Below are positions 1 to 5,385 of a stretch of DNA of 5,385 nt, piece by piece. Source of the DNA: Adhaeribacter sp. (GTDB lineage: Bacteria > Bacteroidota > Bacteroidia > Cytophagales > Hymenobacteraceae). The stretch is taken from NCBI GenBank assembly GCA_028288395.1, contig JAQBNV010000613.1, forward strand, positions 1 to 5,385, written 5' to 3'. Each line of letters begins with the position of its first letter. Within the stretch, counting starts at the first letter, position 1. Both the position numbers and the translations under genes were made by a program. The notes beneath the pieces were generated by a model. The model saw nothing but the letters and a program-made list of their open reading frames with translations. It did no database searches and had not been told where the DNA came from.

Positions 1-196
1 TATATTCTTAACTTGCTTTCTTTACTGTTCGTCCCCTTTTTAGTTTTTCACGCGCCTTATGCCCTGCCTGCGTTGTATTCTGGAAAATCAATGCCCGGGT
101 GCCGGCACTAATATTCTGATTAATATTATGGAAAAGGCCGGCGTTAACCAATTACACCGGTATTATTTAAAGGCGGCATTTCCGCGGTATAGCTGT
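1..196. other. Non-coding region downstream of phoU
   Basis: No convincing gene is seen here on either strand; the short open frames lack recognisable protein character. The stretch holds several small symmetric elements: a perfect 10-base palindrome GTGCCGGCAC at 99-108, an AT-only inverted repeat at 109-128 (TAATATT, six-base loop, AATATTA), a terminator-like hairpin at 130-160, and a very short GC hairpin at 173-185 (GCGG/CCGC). I found no match to the Bacteroidota promoter element TAnnTTTG on either strand. It most likely holds the 3' untranslated region of the operon plus spacer to whatever lies further left. Confidence 0.6.
130..160 (-). terminator. Possible weak intrinsic terminator after phoU
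   Basis: Read on the minus strand, CCGGTG (160-155) can pair with CGCCGG (143-138), giving six base pairs including one G-U, around an 11-base loop. CC, a run of four T and C follow. It begins 37 bases past the phoU stop, a sensible place for the operon to end. The stem is short, the loop large and the T run brief, so it is only a candidate. Confidence 0.3.
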
Positions 197-880
197 TTAA
201 TCTTTATTTTTATCTTTTTTATCTTTTGGCCGGTGTTTTACCACTTTGGCATCCACGTAAAATACCACCTCCTCGGCAATATTCGTAATTTGGTCGCCGA
301 TGCGCTCTAACTTGCGGATAATGTTGGCTATTTTCAGGCCCTGACTTATATTTTCGGGGTAGGCCTGCATATAAGTCAGCAAAGCTTTGTCGGCTTTGCC
401 ATTAATTTTATCCAGTACTTTGTCCCTTTTTATCAGGGCATGGGCTAGTTCGGTGTCTTCTTCGGCCAGTGCCTGGCGCACATCCACCAGCATGCTTTCC
501 GCTGCCTCGTACATTTCCAGCACCTGGGTCATTTCCAATAATTTCGGGTCAAAAGCCGTTTCACCATCTTTAATATACCGGGCTATGCCTTCGGCTGTAT
601 CGCCGATGCGCTCCAGGTTGGCGTTTATTTTTAAAACAGCCAGAATCCAGCGCAGATCTACAGCCACCGGATTAAACAACGCAAAAAGATTTTCGCACAT
701 GCGATCGATCTTTACATCGTAGGCATTTACCTTTTTTCCTCGTTTTATTATTTTCCGGGCCAGTTCTTTATCTGAATTTATCAGCACTTCTTTTCCACCT
801 TGTACCTGAAACGTAACCAGGTCCCACATTTCATCTACTTTCTCTTTTATCCGGTGGAGCTCTTTTTCTAATTGGTTCAT
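197..880 (-). CDS. phoU: Phosphate signalling / transport regulator PhoU
   Basis: Cytoplasmic regulator that links the Pst transporter to the PhoR-type phosphate sensor kinase and restrains phosphate uptake and the starvation response when phosphate is plentiful. The 227-residue protein has the usual PhoU length and shows the two-fold repeat of three-helix bundles. Each repeat ends in the family metal-binding signature: NLERIGDTAEGIA (E90, D94) and KLERIGDQITNIAE (E192, D196). ATG at 878-880 is chosen because the product then starts MNQLEKEL...EMWDLV, the normal PhoU beginning. An in-frame TTG at 959-961 would add 27 atypical residues, although it overlaps the pstB stop. The last nine residues form a Lys/Asp-rich tail of unknown meaning. 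phoU is the last gene of the operon, 77 bases after pstB, with no Shine-Dalgarno sequence. Confidence 0.96.
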   Translation of the reverse strand: MNQLEKELHRIKEKVDEMWDLVTFQVQGGKEVLINSDKELARKIIKRGKKVNAYDVKIDRMCENLFALFNPVAVDLRWILAVLKINANLERIGDTAEGIARYIKDGETAFDPKLLEMTQVLEMYEAAESMLVDVRQALAEEDTELAHALIKRDKVLDKINGKADKALLTYMQAYPENISQGLKIANIIRKLERIGDQITNIAEEVVFYVDAKVVKHRPKDKKDKNKD

Positions 881-957
881 AAGCGATAATCTGATGCTGA
901 AATTAAAGTTATCGGCCAGGCCGGCAATATTTACAAATTCTGTTACCTGATGGTTGA

Positions 958-1737
958 TCAACCAAAACGACCGGTTATATAATTCTGGGTGCGCTGATCT
1001 TTGGGGCTGGTAAACAGAGTTTTGGTTTTGGCAAACTCTACCAGTTCGCCGAGGTAAAAGAAGGCGGTATGATCGCTTACCCGGCCGGCCTGCTGCATGT
1101 TATGCGTAACAATAACGATGGTATAATCTTTTTTTAACCCGTAAATTAGTTCTTCTATTTTGGCCGTAGAGATGGGGTCGAGGGCCGAAGCCGGCTCGTC
1201 CATTAACAGCACCGAGGGCTCGATAGCCAGGGCCCGGGCAATGCAAAGCCGCTGCTGCTGCCCGCCGGAAAGCTCAAAAGCCGATTTTTTTAGTTTATCT
1301 TTTACCTCGTCCCACAGGGCGGCCTGATGCAGCGAGCGCTCCACCCGTTCCTGGATAAAGTTTTTATCTTTGGTGCCGTTTACCCGCAGGCCATACGCCA
1401 CGTTTTCGAATATTGATTTCGGAAAAGGGTTAGGCTTCTGAAACACCATGCCCACGTGCTTGCGCAAGTCGTCTACCTGGATATTCTTTTTATAAATATC
1501 TACTCCGTCAATCAGAATTTCGCCGTCAATGCGTACGCCGTCTATCAGATCGTTCATGCGGTTAAAGCAACGCAAATAGGTAGATTTTCCGCAACCCGAG
1601 GGACCGATAAAAGCGGTTACCTGGTTCTTACGCATGGCCATGGTAATACCCTTCAGCGCTTGAAAATCACCGTAGTACAGCTTAACATCGGTGGTTTGTA
1701 TACTATACTCTTTTTCTTTGGAATCTGTATTATACAT
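958..1737 (-). CDS. pstB: Phosphate ABC transporter ATP-binding protein PstB
   Basis: Cytoplasmic ATPase that dimerises on the PstC-PstA channel and drives phosphate import. All ABC motifs are present in the 259-residue protein: Walker A GPSGCGKS (45-52), Q-loop Q100 within [13 protein letters not shown], which is typical of PstB, signature LSGGQQQR (156-163), Walker B VLLMDEP (176-182), D-loop SALD (184-187) and switch histidine H212 (VTHNMQQA). The [15 protein letters not shown] stretch, the N-terminal pattern [14 protein letters not shown] and the C-terminal end YITGRFG are characteristic of PstB rather than other importers. The length is normal for the family. The ATG at 1735-1737 has no Shine-Dalgarno sequence, as is usual in Bacteroidota. 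The gene sits 54 bases after pstA, and its TGA stop lies 77 bases before the chosen phoU start. Confidence 0.98.
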   Translation of the reverse strand: MYNTDSKEKEYSIQTTDVKLYYGDFQALKGITMAMRKNQVTAFIGPSGCGKSTYLRCFNRMNDLIDGVRIDGEILIDGVDIYKKNIQVDDLRKHVGMVFQKPNPFPKSIFENVAYGLRVNGTKDKNFIQERVERSLHQAALWDEVKDKLKKSAFELSGGQQQRLCIARALAIEPSVLLMDEPASALDPISTAKIEELIYGLKKDYTIVIVTHNMQQAGRVSDHTAFFYLGELVEFAKTKTLFTSPKDQRTQNYITGRFG

Positions 1738-1741
1738 AGCG

Positions 1742-1790
1742 GGTAATTACCTGTTTTAAAGGTAGAGACTTCTGGTTAAAATGGGTAATG
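1742..1790. repeat. Palindrome and repeated heptamer in pstA-pstB spacer
   Basis: The spacer contains a perfect 10-base palindrome GGTAATTACC at 1742-1751, ending a few bases before the pstB start codon. The heptamer GGGTAAT occurs twice in the same orientation, at 1741-1747 and 1783-1789, 42 bases apart. In the minus-strand transcript AUUACC (from 1789-1784) could pair with GGUAAU (from 1751-1746). This might fold the spacer into a hairpin close to the pstB start. These are direct observations; a function is speculative. Confidence 0.4.
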
Positions 1791-1791
1791 A

Positions 1792-2676
1792 TTAATTCAT
1801 TTTTACGCGTTTGGCAAAATATCTACGGAGCCAGTTCGCTAATAAATTCACCACCAATACAATCAGGATTAAAATAAAGGCGGTACCGTAGGCCATGGCC
1901 CGGGACGCCTCAATATTGGTGCCGCTCGTAGATATCACGTACAAATGATAAGGCAGCGCCATTACCTGGTCGAAAATACTGGTAGGGAGCCGGGGCAGGA
2001 AGTAAGCGGCTACGGTAAATAATATAGGCGCGGTTTCGCCGGATACCCGCCCGATAGAAAGAATGAGGCCCGTAATAATATTAGGAAAAGCGATGGGCAG
2101 AACCACCCGGCTGGTGGTTTGCCATTTGGTAGCACCCAGGGCCAGGCTGCCAATCCGGAAAGAATCGTCGATGGCTTTTAACGACTCCTCGGTGGTGCGG
2201 ATAACGACCGGCAAAGCCAGCAAACCCAAAGTGAGCGAACCGGCCAAGATAGAATCGCCAAATCCAAACCGGTTTACAAAAAGCGCCATCCCGAACAAAC
2301 CAAAAACAATTGAGGGCACGCCGGCGAGGTTATTCGTCATAAGTTTGATAAACCGCTTCAGATAGCCGTCTTTCAAATATTCGTTCATGTAAATACCCGA
2401 CATAACCCCTATCGGAAAAGCAAATATCATGCTGCCCGCTACCAGGCAGAAAGTACCTACAATGGCCGGAAATATCCCTCCTGCGGTCATGCCTTCTTTG
2501 GGCATCTCCGTCAGGAACTCCCAACTGATAACCGAAATCCCCTGGACAATAATAAAAGCCAGAATAATAACCAGAATGGCCACCACCAGCAGGCTAAGGG
2601 CCCGAAAAACAGCAAAGGCCGTACCCTGGGCCAGGCGTTTGCCATTGTTAGTAGATTTACCGTCGTGGAAGCTCAT
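1792..2676 (-). CDS. pstA: Phosphate ABC transporter permease PstA
   Basis: Inner-membrane permease that pairs with PstC to form the phosphate channel. The 294-residue protein has a short polar N-terminus and about six hydrophobic segments, near residues 24-46, 65-90, 112-133, 143-160, 192-215 and 262-282. The ABC permease EAA-type loop that docks the ATPase lies around 163-194, with the conserved core SLALGATKWQT. Other PstA/PstC family signatures are NNLAGVPSIVFGLFG (115-129) and GRVSGETAPILF (209-220). The ATG at 2674-2676 is only four bases after the pstC stop, so the two permeases are probably translationally coupled and made in equal amounts. The gene is complete, its length is ordinary, and nothing unusual is seen in it. 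Confidence 0.97.
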   Translation of the reverse strand: MSFHDGKSTNNGKRLAQGTAFAVFRALSLLVVAILVIILAFIIVQGISVISWEFLTEMPKEGMTAGGIFPAIVGTFCLVAGSMIFAFPIGVMSGIYMNEYLKDGYLKRFIKLMTNNLAGVPSIVFGLFGMALFVNRFGFGDSILAGSLTLGLLALPVVIRTTEESLKAIDDSFRIGSLALGATKWQTTSRVVLPIAFPNIITGLILSIGRVSGETAPILFTVAAYFLPRLPTSIFDQVMALPYHLYVISTSGTNIEASRAMAYGTAFILILIVLVVNLLANWLRRYFAKRVKMN

Positions 2677-2680
2677 AGGG

Positions 2681-3886
2681 TTAGCGGTTTGCTTTATTTT
2701 TAGCCGACACCAGGTCGACGGTAACGTTGATGATTAAGGTTAACAGGAACAGGATACACCCCAGGGCGAACAAGGCTTTATAATGAATTCCACCCTGGGG
2801 CGCTTCGCCCAGCTCGGCGGCAATGGTAGCCGGAATGGTGCGCACGGGTTCTAAAAAAGTATCCGGAATAACCGAAGCGTTACCAGTAACCATCAGTACG
2901 GCCATGGTTTCGCCAATCGCCCGCCCGATACCCAGAATGGCGGCCGTAGAAATACCCGAAATAGAATACGGAATAATAACCTTGTAAATGGTTTGCCACT
3001 TACTGGCACCCAAGGCCAGGCTGGCTTCTTTCATGGCGCGGGGCGTGGTGCGCATGGCATCTTCCGACACCGAAATAATAGTAGGCAAAGCCATAATACC
3101 CAGAATAACACTGCCGGCCAAAGCCGTTTCGCCCACCGGCAAACCAAAAATATCCTGAATAAGCGGCACAATTACTACCAGACCAAAGAAACCAAACACC
3201 ACCGACGGAATACCCGCCAGCAACTCAATGATAGGCTTTAGAATACCCCTGACCCGGTTACTCGCAATTTCGGCCATATAAATAGCAGTGGCTAAGCCCA
3301 ACGGCAACGCAATTAAAATAGCCCCGAAACTCACCCACAGCGTACCTAATATTAATGGCAGCACGCCCATGCGCACTGCCGGCGAAATAGTAGGATACCA
3401 TTCCCGCCCGGCCAGAAAATCCCAAACCGTAATATTAGCCAATTGTAACTGCCGCCCTCCGAAATCTTTCGAGATATATTCGTCCGGGAAAAAAGCAAGT
3501 ATATGGGGGTCTTTTACTACTACTTCGTTTATGCGCTGGGGCATAAATTCAAAATCGGCGCCTAATTGATCTTCGGTAAAGTAATCGGTTATATCATCCA
3601 GCCGGAAAATTTTAATGGGTGCATCCAGGCCGCCCACTTCCTGCCAGTTGGTAATATTCTGATCCGAAATTTCTTTTAGCTGACTGGCCGAAAGCGACGT
3701 AACCGGGTTCCGGTTATTAACCGCAATTACCGTACCTTCCGTTACCGGCGACATGCTAAATATGCCAAGCCCTTCTTTAAATAAAAAGAAAACAATCAGC
3801 AGCACGGTTAAACTCGTAACCGTACCGCTGATTGTTAATATGGCTACTATTATCTTTTCGCCCAGATTATGGAAGTACTTTTGCAC
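2681..3886 (-). CDS. pstC: Phosphate ABC transporter permease PstC with periplasmic insertion
   Basis: Inner-membrane permease partner of PstA. Membrane segments are visible near residues 11-40, 172-205, 218-243, 255-275, 304-334 and 371-394. The ATPase-docking EAA loop is at 275-306 (core EASLALGASKWQ), and the family signatures ELLAGIPSVVFGFFG (221-235) and GRAIGETMAVLM (321-332) are present. At 401 residues it is about 80-100 longer than the E. coli type. The excess lies between the first and second membrane helices, on the periplasmic side, and part of it resembles PstS (separate entry). The normal family pattern resumes at VWDFLAGREWYP (154-165). The start is GTG at 3884-3886. The next in-frame Met is residue 45, past the first helix, so it cannot be the start. 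The frame is open back to the pstS stop, 27 bases upstream. Confidence 0.95.
   Translation of the reverse strand: MQKYFHNLGEKIIVAILTISGTVTSLTVLLIVFFLFKEGLGIFSMSPVTEGTVIAVNNRNPVTSLSASQLKEISDQNITNWQEVGGLDAPIKIFRLDDITDYFTEDQLGADFEFMPQRINEVVVKDPHILAFFPDEYISKDFGGRQLQLANITVWDFLAGREWYPTISPAVRMGVLPLILGTLWVSFGAILIALPLGLATAIYMAEIASNRVRGILKPIIELLAGIPSVVFGFFGLVVIVPLIQDIFGLPVGETALAGSVILGIMALPTIISVSEDAMRTTPRAMKEASLALGASKWQTIYKVIIPYSISGISTAAILGIGRAIGETMAVLMVTGNASVIPDTFLEPVRTIPATIAAELGEAPQGGIHYKALFALGCILFLLTLIINVTVDLVSAKNKANR
3437..3745 (-). other. PstS-like extracytoplasmic insertion domain within PstC
   Basis: PstC residues about 48-150 form a polar segment placed by topology in the periplasm, between the first and second membrane helices. 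PstC 61-91 aligns without gaps to PstS 137-167 with 15 of 31 residues identical, including ITNW-x-EVGG and the preceding L-x(3)-QL-x(2)-I pattern. Upstream, VIAVNNRN resembles VVVHPSNK of PstS. Downstream, a weaker likeness runs to about residue 138. The PstS phosphate-ligand motif SRETSSGT is replaced by FRLDDITD, so phosphate binding by this segment is unlikely. I infer a degenerate binding-protein lobe, perhaps a docking surface for PstS or a sensor. Confidence 0.75.
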
Positions 3887-3913
3887 CAGGAAAAGGTTTA
3901 AGGAGTAAACTGA

Positions 3914-4807
3914 TTAACCTAAAGGAACGTAGCCGGTCTCCAGCACAATTTTCTGGCCTTCGGCAGACATTATGTAATCTAAGAAAGGCTTTATTTTACC
4001 TGCTACTGAATTGTCGTAAAAAAGGAAAAGTGGCCGGGAAATAGGATACGATTTATTTTTAGCGGCTTCCACGCTCGGCGCTACAAACGTTTTACCCTGG
4101 TCGTACGAAACGGACAATGCTTTCACCTCCTTTGTTTCGTAAGCCAGGCCAATATAGCCAATAGCCCCGGTCGTCTGGCTCACCGACTGCACAATAGAGC
4201 CAGTGGCGGGCATCATGAGAATACCCGGGGCATAATTCTTTTTGTCCAGCACATGCTCTTTAAAAAACTCGTAAGTGCCCGAACTGGTTTCGCGGGAGTA
4301 AGCTACAATTTTTTCGTCGTTGCCGCCCACCTCTTTCCAGTTGGTTATTTTGCCGGTAAATATTCTTTCGAGTTGCTCGCGGGTCAGTTGGTTTACTTTG
4401 TTACTCGGGTGAACGACCACTGAAAGGGCATCATAAGCAATTAAAGCCTCTTTCACATCTTTGGCAGCCCCTTTCAGCTTTAATTTTTCTTCGGTTTTTA
4501 GCGGTCGCGAAGCCATGGCTAAATCGGTAGTGCCTTCCTGCATTGCTGAGATTCCCACCCCCGTACCGCCCCCTACGATGGTAATGTAAGCCCCGGCGTT
4601 TTTCTGCATATATTTTTCGGCTTCCTGCTGGGCCAGCGGCAAAACTGTATCGCTGCCCTTTATGGTAATATTAGTAGGGGCATTTCCACCGGCCTCGGTG
4701 TTGTTGCCCTGGGTTTCGCCGCTCCGGCCGCATGCGCCCAGCAAAACGGTAGTCAACAGCATCCCTGCCAACTGGTTTTTAAATAATCTAAGCGGTGTGT
4801 TTTTCAT
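3914..4807 (-). CDS. pstS: Phosphate-binding lipoprotein PstS
   Basis: Periplasmic phosphate-binding protein that delivers phosphate to PstC-PstA. The 297-residue precursor has a signal peptide: basic start (K2, R7, K10), hydrophobic core about 12-23 and lipobox LGAC with lipid-bearing C26. A Gly/Asn/Thr-rich linker follows to about 45. The binding-protein fold shows GSDTVLPLA (51-59), GGGTGVGISAM (79-89), DLAMASRPL (95-103), ITNWKEVGG (154-162) and the phosphate-ligand motif SRETSSGTYEFF (171-182), then GAIGYIGLAY (214-223). It is shorter than E. coli PstS but matches the compact lipoprotein form common in Bacteroidota and Gram-positive bacteria. The ATG at 4805-4807 gives a proper signal peptide. 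The gene lies 42 bases after the porin and 27 before pstC. Confidence 0.97.
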   Translation of the reverse strand: MKNTPLRLFKNQLAGMLLTTVLLGACGRSGETQGNNTEAGGNAPTNITIKGSDTVLPLAQQEAEKYMQKNAGAYITIVGGGTGVGISAMQEGTTDLAMASRPLKTEEKLKLKGAAKDVKEALIAYDALSVVVHPSNKVNQLTREQLERIFTGKITNWKEVGGNDEKIVAYSRETSSGTYEFFKEHVLDKKNYAPGILMMPATGSIVQSVSQTTGAIGYIGLAYETKEVKALSVSYDQGKTFVAPSVEAAKNKSYPISRPLFLFYDNSVAGKIKPFLDYIMSAEGQKIVLETGYVPLG

Positions 4808-4812
4808 GAGAT

Positions 4813-4842
4813 AAGGCTACGGCCTTTTTAATTATATAAAAA
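4813..4842. repeat. Paired inverted repeats in the porin-pstS spacer
   Basis: Two small adjoining inverted repeats lie just upstream of pstS. The first, 4813-4826, is AAGGC-TACG-GCCTT. Read on the plus strand it has a C(UNCG)G-type tetraloop followed by T residues. On the operon strand it becomes a five-pair stem with a CGUA loop, ending five bases before the pstS ATG. The second, 4825-4842, is TTTTTA, six bases, TAAAAA. The transcript strand lacks a T run after the GC stem, so these do not look like a terminator for the porin gene. They may affect pstS translation or mRNA processing. Confidence 0.4.
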
Positions 4843-4849
4843 TAATGTA

Positions 4850-5385
4850 TTAGAAATTAAATTGGGCTTGCACCCGCAGTAAGTTGCCAAACAGGTGATT
4901 ATCCAATGCCCGCCCATCGGTGGTGGTCCGATCCGTAATGGTATATTGCGTTACCAGTTCGAAAGCCGGTACGGGTTGCCACTCTACACCAATTTCGGTT
5001 TCGTATATTTTGCTGTAGCGGGCATCCAGTTCTACCTTTTTACCGCCCTCGTAATATTGCGCCTTTATAAAAGGAATTAAGGTCTGATTTTTTATTTTTA
5101 GCAGGTACATCGCCTGCGCATAGCCACCCTTTAAGTTTTTTATTCTTATGGTATTCGTTGCAGGATCAAATTGTGGTCCTTCGCCAATATTATATTCGGT
5201 CTGGAAACCTAAGGGCTGCGGATACACCACCAAACTGGCCGCTATCCGGCGCTCTCTGAAATTACCGCCTGCTAAATTGGCACTGCTAACCTGGTCGGGG
5301 GTAACGGTATATACCCCGGTATAAGCCTGAATACCCGGCTCTATAATTTGTTTGCTTTTCAGGGCGATGGGATAAGACAGGCGGG
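4850..5385 (-). CDS. Porin, probably phosphate-selective OprO/OprP type (C-terminal part)
   Basis: C-terminal 177 residues of an outer-membrane beta-barrel protein; the gene continues beyond the right edge of the window. The frame stays open to the boundary, and the TTG at 5231-5233 lies inside the barrel and is not a start. The sequence shows alternating polar and hydrophobic residues typical of beta strands (for example RRIAASLVVYPQPLGFQTEY and FELVTQYTITDR), short loops such as GEGPQFDPATN, and ends LRVQAQFNF. The terminal aromatic residue is the usual barrel-assembly signal. The pattern fits the Porin_O_P family, and its place directly before pstS supports phosphate passage across the outer membrane. 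Substrate specificity is inferred from context; another anion or general porin is possible. No terminator is seen before pstS, so co-transcription is likely. Confidence 0.8.
   Translation of the reverse strand, partial: RLSYPIALKSKQIIEPGIQAYTGVYTVTPDQVSSANLAGGNFRERRIAASLVVYPQPLGFQTEYNIGEGPQFDPATNTIRIKNLKGGYAQAMYLLKIKNQTLIPFIKAQYYEGGKKVELDARYSKIYETEIGVEWQPVPAFELVTQYTITDRTTTDGRALDNHLFGNLLRVQAQFNF

Noticed and set aside
173..185. GCGG-CATTT-CCGC hairpin just after phoU as the operon terminator.
   Set aside because: Only four base pairs and a poor T run (CTTT then A residues); too weak to call as a feature of its own.
59..310. Plus-strand 83-codon open frame with a hydrophobic stretch.
   Set aside because: It overlaps the 3' end of phoU. 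The hydrophobic part is the antisense of the Lys/Asp-rich tail of PhoU, so it is likely an artefact.
387..722. Plus-strand open frame of 111 codons opposite phoU.
   Set aside because: It lies entirely antisense to a well-supported gene, and its Ser-rich translation shows no family features.
197..961. Longer 254-residue phoU starting at TTG 959-961.
   Set aside because: The extra 27 residues do not resemble PhoU N-termini, and ATG at 878-880 begins the family pattern exactly. Kept only as a finding.
2063..2737. Plus-strand open frames opposite pstA.
   Set aside because: They mirror the codon pattern of pstA on the other strand and have no domain features.
4808..4849. An internal promoter or Pho box before pstS.
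   Set aside because: The spacer is AT-rich, but I found no TAnnTTTG element and no repeated Pho-box-like units.
4850..5233. A small stand-alone 127-residue gene starting at TTG 5231-5233.
   Set aside because: The frame continues open to the window edge with barrel-like sequence, so this is the end of a longer porin gene.
1..5385. Frequent GCCGGC and CCGG words in spacers and genes.
   Set aside because: They occur in coding and non-coding DNA alike without regular spacing, consistent with genome word bias rather than a repeat family.

Overview
The window is one uninterrupted, minus-strand high-affinity phosphate uptake operon from a Bacteroidota bacterium. In transcription order (right to left) it holds the 3' end of an outer-membrane porin that looks phosphate-selective, then pstS, pstC, pstA, pstB and phoU. 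The genus is inferred, not proven. Shine-Dalgarno sequences are absent before the starts, the porin is of the OprO/OprP type, and PstC is enlarged. Protein flavour and base composition (moderate GC, many CCGG/GCCGG words, AT-rich spacers) suggest Cytophagales, perhaps Hymenobacteraceae such as Adhaeribacter or Pontibacter.

Layout: the partial porin runs off the right edge (4850-5385). A 42-base spacer with two small inverted repeats leads to pstS (3914-4807), a lipoprotein phosphate-binding protein. After 27 bases comes pstC (2681-3886, GTG start), and 4 bases later pstA (1792-2676); these are the two permeases. A 54-base spacer with a palindrome and a repeated heptamer precedes pstB (958-1737), the ATPase. 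A further 77 bases separates pstB from phoU (197-880), the metal-binding regulator. The left 196 bases are non-coding, with only weak hairpins, one of which could end the transcript. The operon promoter and any Pho box lie outside the window to the right.

Together the genes form a route for inorganic phosphate. The porin crosses the outer membrane, PstS captures phosphate in the periplasm, and the PstC-PstA channel powered by a PstB dimer carries it into the cytoplasm. PhoU couples transporter state to the phosphate-starvation response. All five pst/phoU genes look intact, with their diagnostic motifs present.

Most of the window is ordinary. The exception is PstC, which carries roughly 100 extra periplasmic residues between its first and second membrane helices. 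Part of this insert closely resembles a stretch of PstS from the neighbouring gene (15 of 31 residues identical without gaps, including a shared ITNW-x-EVGG core), but the phosphate-binding SRETSSGT motif that follows in PstS is missing. It looks like a degenerate binding-protein fragment built into the permease.
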